NCBI GenBank assembly: GCA_009731375.1
Contig: BJOX01000255.1
Span: 152,600 to 216,599, forward strand
Reading direction: 5' to 3'
Length of the DNA stretch: 64,000 nt
DNA from: Paulinella micropora
Taxonomy: Eukaryota > Cercozoa > Imbricatea > Euglyphida
Numbering within the stretch: the first letter of the stretch is position 1; each line of letters opens with the position of its first letter. The notes under the pieces are model-generated. The model saw only the letters and a list, made by a program, of their open reading frames with translations, was not told where the DNA came from and did not search any database. The position numbers and the translations under genes were made by a program. Of the stretch, positions 54,876-64,000 are shown piece after piece.

Positions 54876-57800
54876 TTGCGTTCTTTGTCGGCCCGGTTGC
54901 GCCAGTAGTGGGCAGTTATGAGCAGCGACAAAAATATGTGTCTGAGTTTCTCAGGAACCCAGGGAGTCCATTTGTCTGGTTGTGATGCATAGCGCCCGTG
55001 TTGGCCTTTGTACCACAAGAGACCTTCTCTCCACCCCATCTCCTTCTGTTGCTCCTTAATCTCCTTCGTCATTTTCAGCTCGTGCGGGTTCTTGTATAGC
55101 TGTATTAGCTCTTTGAACTCCAGATCGAGAGCCTGTTGTTGTCTCCATGCAGTGTGTGAGGCTATGTGGATAGATTCATCCTCTAGCTGCACTCCTATCC
55201 TCTCAAGGTTTTCATCTAACTCCTCCTTGTTCTCCTGCGGGGGTTCCACATATGCTTCTTGCTTAATCTCTTCTTGTTTTATCTCCGCCTTCATATTCTC
55301 ATATGCTTCATAGGACCACTCAGCATCCTCGAGGATATGTGCTGTACAACATATCCCATGATCCGGACCTTGCGGGCTATGACGTAGACCCGATCGGTTA
55401 TATCGGACCCCTCTCGCCATCTGCATCGACTCGATATGATGCACTTCGTATGTGCAGTCTGGGGATAGATCCTCCATTTCTGCTGATGATACGAGAGCTG
55501 CCACTTCTGAGTGAAACTCTAGCCTGGAGAGGCTGTCAGCGACAACATTTCGCTTGCCGGGTAGATGGACCATTGTAAAATTGAAACATGACAAGAATGC
55601 CTGCCATCTCGCTAGACTGCCAGTCTGTTCATGATTCATCAGCCATAGCAAATTCTGGTGATCAGTCCTTACTATAAACTGAGGTCCACCCCATAAATAC
55701 TCTCTCAACCGTTTGAGGGCCCAGACCACCGCCAGTGCTTCTCTCTGTTTCGTACAATAGTTTCGCTCCGCCGAGCACAACTTTCTACTTATAAACATGA
55801 TCGGGCGCAACTTTTTCTCCTCATCTTCCTGTTGTAAGACTGCGCCGATCGCGAACTTTGATGCGTCTGTGTCGACTACGAATTGCTTCGAAAAGTCGGG
55901 CATCATCAGCACGAGTCCGCCATCCTTCGGATCTTTGTAGATGAGATCTTTGAGCGTGTTGTACGCTTCTAAGGCTTCATCATCCCACTTCTCAAAATCA
56001 CCGAAGTAGATCATTCTCTCCAACTTAGCCCGAGTTGCACCCCAATTTGGTATGAACTGGCTGTAATATTTCGCCATCGCAAGAAATGAGTGCAGCTCTG
56101 TGCGATTCTTCGGCCTCTGCCGGCTCATGATCTCCTCCCTCTTCTCTTTGGATATCGAGACTCTATTGTAAGAGATTTCGTACCCCAAATATGTCACGCT
56201 TGTCTTTGCGAGTTGACATTTCTTCAAATTACATTTCAGGCCAAATAGTTTGATACGCCTGAAAATATCTGTTAGATGGTCGATGTGCTCTTCCATCGTA
56301 TTGGAGTACACGATAATGTCATCGATGTAACAAAATGCGTACTCTCCCGCCTTCTGTCCTCTTCTCCTCATGAAACCTCCCTCTGTCTGGTCATCATATT
56401 TGCTACTCAGCATGCTTTGCATTTTTGCATCGCTGAGTCCCGGGGCCTGTTTGAGTCCCATCGGAAGTACTTTCCACTGATATATCTCCATTCCTACTAC
56501 AAATGCAGTCAGCCATCTGGACTTTTCATCCAGTGGAATTTGCCAGAAGCCATTCTTCAGATCAATGACTGAGTATAGCTTGGCGTTCCGCAATACTCGC
56601 CTTCCTTCTTCAAGAGTAGGTAATGGATTTCGTTCCTCCTCTAAAATTTTATTGACGCGGGCATAGTTAACCGTTAAGCGCCATTCTCCTCCCGGTTTAG
56701 GCACCAGTCTCGGTTGGGAAACTATTGGAGATGTCGATCTCTCAATGAAATCCTCATCGAGTAACTGCCGTGCTTGTTCTTCTGCGATCTTTGCTTCATG
56801 TATACTCAGATTTGCCCGTCGTGGCGCCGGTGAAGGCTCAGCACCTGGTATTTTACAAATAACCGCGGTGAAGTCTTCCGGCTTGACACCTCCCGCTTGA
56901 GGGGGGTCAAAAATCATTTTGTTCGCCTTCAATCTCTCTTTCAAAACCTCTTTCTCCTTCTCCGTACCTGCTCCTCCTGCCAATTTCTCGTCTATCGCCG
57001 CCTTAAACTCCTCCTCTGACATTCTCTTGTGATGCTTGAGGGGTGCTCTGTCCTCCTCCAAGCCCAACTCTTCTTCTGATATATCGTCCATTCCCGTTTT
57101 TTCATATGTGGCAGTGTCTGGTTCGTCGTCCTCCGCCAGACCTACCAACATATCTATTAATCTCGCATATTGCAACGGAGCTTTTCGGGTGTAGAAACCA
57201 TCGAAGCATGTGAATGCTTGAGGAATCAATTTCAACTTGTCCTGGTCTCTGAGCTTCCGCTTGTATGCACTGCTCTGCTCACGAGTCCCGAGACGACAAG
57301 CCACCACTAAGTGTTGCTTCCGTGAGGGCACCGGTATCGGATGATCAATAAGCCGGTCCCGTATCTCCTGTGCACATATCGCCTTCTCATTGTACGGGAG
57401 TATGACCGTATATGGCTTATTATTTTCAAAAAGAGTGCGCATGCACTTTTTCACTTCTGTCAGTGAGCGCGGCCACGTAGGCTCGTCACCCCAGAATTCG
57501 GTAATAAAGCTTTTAATATCTTCTGCCGGGATATCAGGGAGTCGTCCCCTTCTCCTCGGTATAAACTCCTGTCTGTCCTTCTCTTCCACCTTTACGTGAA
57601 AGCAATACCCGTTGGTAATATATACATCGGCCCCTGCTCCTTCTTCAAATCTCGCCAACGATGGGCACCTTTTTCCCATGCATATAATCTCCTCTTTCCT
57701 CTTTTCAATGAGATCGTCTATCGACTTTTTATCCCATTGTGTAGAGACTGTAGCCGTATAGACCTCCGCCTCTCTCTTGTCTGACAGGTTTGAACCATCT

Positions 57801-58780
57801 TTAGACACCGCGTCCGTTGGCATATATGCCTCATATGCGTGTGTAATGGCCACCTGTTTCCCTTCCGATGCTACCCCTAGGTGTAGGGCCTCGTATGAGT
57901 CAATAGCATGGAGAGAGTCGACAGTATATTCTTCTCCTGGCTCTACGCCGTATATGACTCTTTTGGCGGCGCAATCAATCACTACGTTCATTGTCGCCAG
58001 TTGGTCGTACGACAAAAGAACAGATCCGTGGTATTCGGGGACAACGTACAAGTCCACTCGATATACTCGTCCGGATTTCAATTTAAAATTTAAAGTGATG
58101 ATGCCCGTTATATCCGTCCGACTACTAACTCCTTTCAAGGTGCCAGATGATTTTTTCATATTAGTTTCTAACCACGCATGGTGTTTCGTAGTAAATTTCC
58201 GGCCGACAATATTAATATTCGCCATAGTATCATTACCAACGTTTATAAAGGTATTTAATGTTTCACAAAAAAGGTTCGTATAGCATAAAGCGTCTGGCCG
58301 GTGACTTTTTAAGGCCAATACAAGGAGCTTGTGTTCTAAAATCTGTATCCTTTTCTCGAGGTTCGCCTCCTCCTCCCTTTCCGCCGTTTTTGTAATGTCT
58401 TTTTGGGTATTGTTCACAGGCGAAGGATGATTGTCCTTGCTTTCTCTGTTTGAGACCGTGAGGAGAGGTTGATGTCCTCCATCCTCCTTGTCTATTGTCT
58501 GTCTCGGCAAGTTGATAAGATTGATTGCCGGTTCTATTCTTACTTTCTTCGGCTGTGGCTGCGACAGGCCCGCCTGCTTTCTCTTTGCCAGCGCTTTACT
58601 CGCCTGCCTATTAGCAGCATGCACTGTTTGTTGTCGTGATGGGTGTACTGGTATTGTACTACCTTTGAGTTGGTCTGTGGCCTGCTGTGGGCTCTTAGAC
58701 TCACTGGTACCCTTGGTTGGGACCTGCACAACGGTGTATCGTGCAATGCATGTTGTTCTGTTTTCTCCCTCCTTCTCTAG
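54876..58780 (-). CDS. Gypsy-2 Pol: protease, RT, RNase H
   Basis: Open from the codon after the gag TGA (58781) to about 54880. A basic linker with PKKVRIEP leads to NVGNDTMANINIVGRKF, a retropepsin-like site with DTM in place of DTG (about 58223-58231). RT shows LVPKPGGEWRLTVNY, VIDLKNGFWQIPL, VLPMGLKQAPG and CYIDDIIVYS (about 56320). RNase H shows VVDTDASKFAIG, RNYCTKQREALAVVWAL and RTDHQNLLWLMN. The frame has no ATG between the gag stop and the Met of DTM, so independent initiation would lose the protease; expression as a Gag-Pol fusion through the TGA is the simplest reading. Confidence 0.9.
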
Positions 58781-58783
58781 TCA
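58770..58783 (-). promoter_or_regulatory. Gypsy-2 gag stop in readthrough context TGA CTA G
   Basis: The - strand reads GTC CAA TGA CTA GAG AAG. UGA CUA G is an established high-readthrough stop context in animal and viral genes. gag and pol are in one frame across it. A weak stem (TGCAC...GTGCA) lies 34-54 bases downstream. Use in this organism is inferred. Confidence 0.65.
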
Positions 58784-61405
58784 TTGGACTACCTCAAATC
58801 TGTTACCTGAGTCGGCATCAGTGTCGGTAGTGGTTGCGCCTGATGTCGCATAGGCCTGTGGTGCTGAGGAACTCGAGCTTGAGCTCGAGCCGTCTGCCCA
58901 GCCCCCATCTCTGTGGTACGGGCGCTCTGCGCTGCCGTATCCACCTCGGCCAACCCATCTTCCTCCTCCTCTACCTTGAAATACACCTCTTCCTCCTCCT
59001 CTTCTCACAAATCCTCTCTCCCCCCCGCGAGTGTATGTGCCTCGTGCGAAAGGGGCTCCTCCTCCTCGATTGATTCCTCTCCCTCCTCCTCTTCCTCGTG
59101 TTCCACCTCTTCCTCTACTTGCGGCTTCTATGGCTGCCGTCTTCTGATCATCTCTAGCGAAAAGAGAATTGATCGCGTCAGCTAGTTCGTGGTCATGGTC
59201 CGCGACATCCTGTAATTTCCACCCCTGATCCTTGCGCAGTCGGCGCAGAACGGCGACGGTGTTGGTTTCGTCCGACCGTACGTTCTTGAGGAGTGTGTTT
59301 CGGATGCGGGTGTCCTCGACATCGTGGTTGTACGGGCATTTCTTATTTGTGTGTTTGAAGCATTGTGCCCGTGCCCACCAACGAATACAAGGTGTGTTAG
59401 CTTCACGACTGTTCTCTCTTGGTCGCTTTCCTAGAGATCGTTGCGTATGTGCGGCTTGCGGTTGAGCAGAAGCCGATGCAGAACCGATCAAGGATGCTGT
59501 CTGGCTGTCGAGCCTCTGACAAGCGGTCATTACTTCGGTCCACAACATTTTTGGGCTCACGGCCTTAGTCGTGGCCTCAAAGACGCTCATCTCCAAAAAG
59601 TTCAAGTGCTTTACCTTGTCGAAGGTTTTGCAGTCTTGCATGAGCAGTGTGAGCTTATTTTTGTTGTAGACGTGCAAAGCACTGAGGAAATATAGGAGTA
59701 TGGCTTTGTGGTTATAAAAGAGAGTGTACTGGGTGCCCACATTTGTTAAGACAGATGCAAGCTGAGTGACAGACTGCAACTGCTCCGATACTAAGTCGAA
59801 AATTTCAAACCCAATCAATGTGCCAGTGCACAAGTGTTGGTATCCACTTGCCTTAAAGTATCGAATGAGGGCAGCAATGGCCAGAGTACAACTCATCTCT
59901 GCATGTCCACCTTTCCTTGCTAGATCCTCCTCTCCTCTGTACTTCTCGTAAGTTATACGATCAAAACCAGCTCCAAGGAGGGATCGATCACAGAGATGTT
60001 CTAGGACTTCATACTCCTCCTCCACCTCAAACTGGTTTTGCTGGAAGCATCTGTCCATCTCATTGAGCTTAGTCATGAGGGTCTTCTCTGTGTCAGCCTC
60101 ATTGGCAGTGATAGCATAGAGCTTAAGGCCCCCTCCCCCAATTTTGATTTTAGCTAGGGCTGCCTGCAGCGCCTGCTTTTTCTTCTGGGAGTCTGTCAAG
60201 TTAATTACTGTCCCTCCCCCTTGGGGTCCTCCTCCTGAGGCTCCTCCTCCTGCTTTCTTGGGAGCTGTGTTAGATGTGGTAGGTGGACCCGTTGGCTGTG
60301 GAGCCACCCGTGGTACTGCCATTGCCACAGCTATCTTCTCCTTCTGCTCCTTCTCCTCTTTCTGTCTCGTCTCTTCTTCTTTCACCTGTCGTGCTAAATG
60401 AGTCACGAACTGTGCAAGCCCTGTGGCACTAGAGAGGAAGTGTGCCTTTTCTCTCATGGAAGACTTATCAGCTCTGTTATTATTTGGGATTGTTGTGAGA
60501 GGGCCTTTAATGAGAGTGTGATTCTTCGTGTGGGCCCATTGTTTCCATGTTGGTTTTTGCTCCTTCCCCTCAAAGAGGCCCTTATGGAGTTGTGTGAGGC
60601 GTTCAAGCACCTGACAAGACTGGTCAACCTCCTCGTAAACAGGATGTTGCCTTGTGTTGTCTTTCAGTGCTTTGTACATTTCGTTGTAAGCCCGTGTGAA
60701 GGCAGTTACAAAAGCCTCAAGGGCAAACTCAATGCCACTTTGGTTTCTACCTTCGAACTTTCTTTCTAGATTCTTGATATCAGTGGGGACACCACAGACA
60801 GACAGCCATGCTGCAGTTGTGCGTTTATTTTTCCACTGTATGTTTGTGCGTTCATAAAATTCCGCAACGAGCACAGCAGCGTAGAGTGTTGCAGATATGT
60901 CGTATATGTCGCACAGTGTAAGAGTGTCGCCATACTTGATATCCTGCAATGGCACTCTTTCGTGCTCAAACCTCACTTTGTTGAAGAGAGGCTTCGCAAG
61001 GCCGGGAATTTCGATCAGGAGGTTGCTTTGACCTTGTCCTGGTCTATTCCTTTTCTCGTAAGGAATGTAGATGTGTGTTTTATAATAGGTTGGGTAGTTA
61101 AGGAAGAAGGACTCTTCATCATCATATGTAGCCAACTGTTCCCATGTATTTGGGATATTCTGGCCAACATCCTCCATCTCTCTCTCTGCCTCTGCCAATG
61201 GAGATCCTCCAGTCTGACCTGCACTCGCTTCTTGTGCATTACCCCCCCCTGTCGACTCTACATCGGCTGTATGCGTATACTCCTCTCTCTCCTCTCCATC
61301 TCTATCCCCCCTCTCTTCTGAGTACTGAGTCTCCTGCTCCTCTCCTCCCTCACTAGGACCATAATCAGTTGGTGTCACACCAGCCTGCTCATTCTCGTCT
61401 TCCAT
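58781..61405 (-). CDS. Gypsy-2 Gag with CCCH finger and RGG tail
   Basis: 874 codons from ATG 61405 (MEDENEQAG). An acidic N-terminus is followed by a helical capsid-like region, a Lys/Glu/Gln-rich coiled-coil-like stretch (about 60330-60380), and a Gly/Pro linker. Near 59330-59400 lies C-x8-C-x7-C-x3-H (PCIRWWARAQC...CPYNH), a CCCH-type zinc finger rather than the CCHC knuckle usual for Gag. The last 130 residues are rich in RGG/RGRGG, an RNA-binding tail, then poly-Ser. The frame is intact, unlike pol. The likely role is particle formation and RNA packaging. Confidence 0.88.
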   Translation of the reverse strand: MEDENEQAGVTPTDYGPSEGGEEQETQYSEERGDRDGEEREEYTHTADVESTGGGNAQEASAGQTGGSPLAEAEREMEDVGQNIPNTWEQLATYDDEESFFLNYPTYYKTHIYIPYEKRNRPGQGQSNLLIEIPGLAKPLFNKVRFEHERVPLQDIKYGDTLTLCDIYDISATLYAAVLVAEFYERTNIQWKNKRTTAAWLSVCGVPTDIKNLERKFEGRNQSGIEFALEAFVTAFTRAYNEMYKALKDNTRQHPVYEEVDQSCQVLERLTQLHKGLFEGKEQKPTWKQWAHTKNHTLIKGPLTTIPNNNRADKSSMREKAHFLSSATGLAQFVTHLARQVKEEETRQKEEKEQKEKIAVAMAVPRVAPQPTGPPTTSNTAPKKAGGGASGGGPQGGGTVINLTDSQKKKQALQAALAKIKIGGGGLKLYAITANEADTEKTLMTKLNEMDRCFQQNQFEVEEEYEVLEHLCDRSLLGAGFDRITYEKYRGEEDLARKGGHAEMSCTLAIAALIRYFKASGYQHLCTGTLIGFEIFDLVSEQLQSVTQLASVLTNVGTQYTLFYNHKAILLYFLSALHVYNKNKLTLLMQDCKTFDKVKHLNFLEMSVFEATTKAVSPKMLWTEVMTACQRLDSQTASLIGSASASAQPQAAHTQRSLGKRPRENSREANTPCIRWWARAQCFKHTNKKCPYNHDVEDTRIRNTLLKNVRSDETNTVAVLRRLRKDQGWKLQDVADHDHELADAINSLFARDDQKTAAIEAASRGRGGTRGRGGGRGINRGGGAPFARGTYTRGGERGFVRRGGGRGVFQGRGGGRWVGRGGYGSAERPYHRDGGWADGSSSSSSSSAPQAYATSGATTTDTDADSGNRFEVVQ

Positions 61406-61937
61406 CTTATGTTATGAGAGTCACGTCTGCTTTTTTTTTTTTTTTTTTTCCTCTGTTATTCTTATCTCTCCATGCAACCTTCTTCTCCTTCTTCCTTTTC
61501 TCTGTTGAAATAGTTATGGTGCGTCAGGCCCTACACAGAGATAACGATAGTTTGGTCAAAAGAGCTGTTTTGTCGAAGTCAGTCTGTCGTCGGACAGTGC
61601 TTCGATATTTGTCTTGCTCTTGTGTGAGAGATGCCAGTGTAATCTCCTCTGGTTTCTGCAGAGAAAATGCAAGGAAAATGGTTCAGAACAGAGAGTGGGA
61701 GTGCTTTGCTCGTTTTTCCTCTGTCTGTGTGTTTGTCTGATGTTTGTTTCGCACTTGTCCTACTTGGCTTTATGCAAGCAGCAAGAGGGAGTGGAGTAGG
61801 TGTGGTCTGGTGTCTTGTAGAAGAGCACACAGAAGCCAAATGTGCACAAGGGCTAAAGGTTATGCCAGCTTGTGACAAATTGATCGCTTGTTTGTAAGTT
61901 TTTTTGTTTGAGGATGAGTAGGAGTGTTTGTTTTCGT

Positions 61938-62005
61938 CTGATGTCTGTGCGACAGATCAGCGAAAAATAAATTTGTGCTTATCTGATGTCTGTACGACAG
62001 ATCAG
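61938..62005 (-). repeat. Two near-palindromes in the Gypsy-2 leader
   Basis: CTGATGTCTGT and ACAGATCAG arms around a short centre occur at 61938-61960 and again at 61983-62005, just downstream of the primer site on the - strand. Each can form an RNA stem-loop; packaging or dimerisation is a guess. The rest of 61406-61937 is 5' leader. Confidence 0.55.
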
Positions 62006-62019
62006 AAAAGAAATCAGCC

Positions 62020-62037
62020 TTTAGCTATGGACTCCAA
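62020..62037 (-). promoter_or_regulatory. Gypsy-2 primer-binding site
   Basis: One base inside the 5' LTR the - strand reads TGGAGTCCATAGCTAAAG, beginning TGG as for a tRNA CCA end. Confidence 0.6.
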
Positions 62038-62038
62038 A

Positions 62039-62256
62039 TGTACTATCCCCAACGATAGCTCAATGGAAGAGTAAGTCGGTAATATAACCAAACACAGTCC
62101 TCAAAAAAGAGAATGATGTCTCGTTATATTAGCTCAGTGACGCAAAGACAAAAAGCCGCCAAAAGACCAGGATCAAATTGGCATTTCAGACGTGTCCGGC
62201 CAGACGAAATCTATAAATAAGTTTTTTTCCTGATAATTCGGGGGGTGATGTCCACA
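62039..62256 (-). repeat. Gypsy-2 5' LTR
   Basis: 218 bp, with twelve differences from 51960-52177. Confidence 0.95.
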
Positions 62257-62326
62257 TCATTCGACTATACGAATAAATTACTTACCAGTCACAAAGTAAT
62301 CACTAATAGTAAACGTAGTTATCCTA
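62257..62326 (-). repeat. Copia-type LTR family B, right part
   Basis: Its reverse complement (TAACTACGTTTACTATTAG ... TTATTCGTATAGTCGAATGA) matches 16270-16340 and continues into 51959 once Gypsy-2 is removed. 62327-63260 has no supported gene. Confidence 0.8.
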
Positions 62327-63260
62327 CTAACGCACTTGCATGACAGACTATTTGTCCCTTGCGAAACAATCCGAGTCTAAATTCTGCCAACTAAGGAGAA
62401 GATTTCGAGTTGGTAAGCGTTATCAGTGTAGCAGTTTACAAATTTTCAAGTCAGTCGAAGAAAAAAGATGTAAAAATCAGTTGAAATACCTCTTTGTTCC
62501 GCAAATGCCTCTTTGTCATGTCTGGAACGGGAATAGAGTCTAGTGGTAGAAAAAAAAAATGTAATTTCACTGTAAAACTTGAAAAATCAACGGAAAAAGG
62601 GAACTTGAATAAATTGATATGTTAAAGGGCAGTTGAAAACGTAGCAACTACAAGCTATTATTATACAGTTGATATTAATATTAATAAATAAACTGAAATA
62701 TATAGTAACAGAACTAAAAATAGATTTATAAACTTGAAACTTTAACACAATATTAATAATTCAGTCCGGTACTGTACTCATTCTGATAGAAGCTCCATTA
62801 CATGCTATGTATTGAAACCACAATCGAATGCAGTATTATTGATTACTTGTCTCCTACTCGGACTGTCTCGAACATCGATCACCGAAGCTGCTTCAGAGCA
62901 TTCGCTTGTGATGGATGGGCCGTACCTCAAACAGTCTTTTTCTCTAATAGTAATGTCTTCCACTTTGTTTTTCCACCTTTCTGTATCTTTCGCTCACCTC
63001 CGACTCCCTCAGGCCTGGATACAGCAAGGATGTGCGCTGAACTTGAGTCAGTGCTCATGGCCTTAAGATAGGGAACATAAAAACTGGTGTGTGTGGGAGG
63101 GAGGGGGGGAAGGTGGGTTAGGTATGGAAGATATTGATACTAGTAATTCAATTGCCTCCACAAGAAAAAGAAGACATGTGAAGGTGGCCCAAGTGGCTTG
63201 GTCTGCTGGGCAAGCTCATATTTAAAAACTGGCTAGAGTGGGGGCGTCTGGCTGTAGCTT

Positions 63261-63413
63261 TTAGATGCCTTCTGGTTTCCTAGGGAAGGAGTAGTTGTCC
63301 TGGAAGTTGCGATGGCAGCCGAGGCAGCGCATCAGCTTGTCTCTCTTCATGCCCACACCCACCCAGCCGATCTGGCGAGACTCCGGATGCCTGCAGGAAA
63401 TAATAATAATGAC

Positions 63414-63479
<66 letters not shown>

Positions 63480-63771
63480 CATTTTTTAAATCGTGTATTT
63501 AGGCGTACGTGTAACTATGTATTATGGATAGGCATGTATATATGCACCGCGAACGGCTCGATAGGATTAGCGGTGTGTGTTTGTATGTATGTATGTATAT
63601 ATTTTAAGGGGGNNNNNNNNNNNNNNNNNNNNNNNNNNNNNNNNNNNNNNNNNNNNNNNNNNNNNNNNNNNNNNNNNNNNNNNNNNNNNNNNNNGGGGTA
63701 ATATTTCTTGACCCACAGAGGTCGCACTTGATGGGCTCCGGTTCTAGAGGGCCAGTATGCGCGAGCGCCAT
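63261..63771 (-). CDS. Small zinc-ribbon protein, two exons
   Basis: Exon 1 (63771-63713) starts MALAHTGPLEPEP and ends in a split Gly codon, TGT GG|GTCAAG. Exon 2 (63390-63261) follows a CTGCAG acceptor and ends TAA. The joined protein has 62 residues with a four-cysteine ribbon: CDLC in exon 1 and CLGC in exon 2, 25 residues apart, with GWVGVGMKRDKL between. The splice phase agreement and the completion of the metal site across the intron support it. The ATG is directly preceded by an ACACAG, so there may be further upstream exons. The intron holds (AGT)n, (TATG)n and a gap. I do not recognise the family. Confidence 0.6.
63415..63480. repeat. (AGT)n microsatellite
   Basis: About 22 AGT units in the intron of the zinc-ribbon gene. 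Confidence 0.95.
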
Positions 63772-63779
63772 CTGTGTGC

Positions 63780-64000
63780 ATAGGTAGGTGGGCAGGTAGG
63801 TAGTTAGGTAGGTAGTTAGGTAGATAGGTAGGCAGGTGGGTAGGTGGGTAGGTAGGTAGGTAGGTAGGTAGGCAGGTACGTGGGTATATATGCATATTCT
63901 ATATATATATGTATACATATATATATGTATGTATAATATATATATATATATATTGTATATATATATATAATACATTATTTATATATATATATATATATAA
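63780..64000. repeat. (GGTA)n and (TA)n arrays
   Basis: GGTA/GGCA tetranucleotides to about 63885, then TA dinucleotides to the window end. Confidence 0.95.

Larger units (their letters stand above)
51960..62256 (-). mobile_element. Ty3/gypsy LTR retrotransposon Gypsy-2, full length, decayed pol
   Basis: 10.3 kb on the - strand: 218-bp LTRs, 4-bp target duplication tcat (51956-51959, 62257-62260), polypurine tract, primer site, gag and pol. The LTRs differ at 12 of 218 positions, so it is much older than Gypsy-1. gag and the first 1296 codons of pol are open; integrase and the C-terminal region are broken in about five places. It is inserted in the copia-type LTR. Confidence 0.95.

Overview
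The window is nuclear DNA of a microsatellite-rich eukaryote. The protein genes are broken by GT-AG introns, retrotransposons of three classes are present, and both TTAGGG-type and TTTAGGG-type telomere-like repeats occur inside an intron. An alga or other protist is my guess, but no sequence here fixes the species. Simple repeats ((TATG)n, (GATA)n, (TTC)n, (ACT)n, (AAT)n, (CT)n, (TA)n and longer units) cover a large share of the window, and assembly gaps (runs of N) mostly sit inside them.

Layout. 1-2.4 kb: tetranucleotide and TTC arrays holding short coding-like islands on the + strand. 3.0-15.8 kb: a decayed piggyBac-type DNA transposon (+), split by a nearly intact Ty3/gypsy element (Gypsy-1, - strand, 3263-13212, 130-bp LTRs, 4-bp target duplication). 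16.25-24.8 kb: a deleted Ty1/copia relict followed by a longer Ty1/copia element (Copia-1, +, 300-bp LTRs) whose frame is broken in several places. 25.5-31.6 kb: a foldback element, LTR-like inverted copies, and an unidentified multi-exon gene or pseudogene on the - strand. 32.2-34.9 kb: an unidentified five-exon - strand gene. 35.0-36.1 kb: a 5'-truncated LINE. 36-43.3 kb: almost pure simple repeats.

43.4-50.4 kb holds the clearest host gene: TATA-box-binding protein (TBP), + strand, at least ten exons with matching phases and a poly-Ser N-terminal region. Its introns consist of microsatellites, a 12-bp minisatellite, a foldback, MITE-like insertions, a telomere-like block and tandem copies of one of its own exon ends. 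50.9-62.3 kb is a nest: an old gypsy fragment, a copia-type LTR holding a MITE, and a full-length but decayed Ty3/gypsy element (Gypsy-2, - strand, 51960-62256, 218-bp LTRs, TSD tcat). The window ends with a small two-exon zinc-ribbon gene (-) and more repeats.

Most notable: in both gypsy elements gag and pol lie in one frame separated by a single TGA. In Gypsy-2 the context is TGA CTA G and no ATG opens pol before the protease. In Gypsy-1 two perfect hairpins follow the stop. This points to stop-codon readthrough. Both elements also share a DTM (not DTG) protease site and an unrecognised C-terminal Pol domain.
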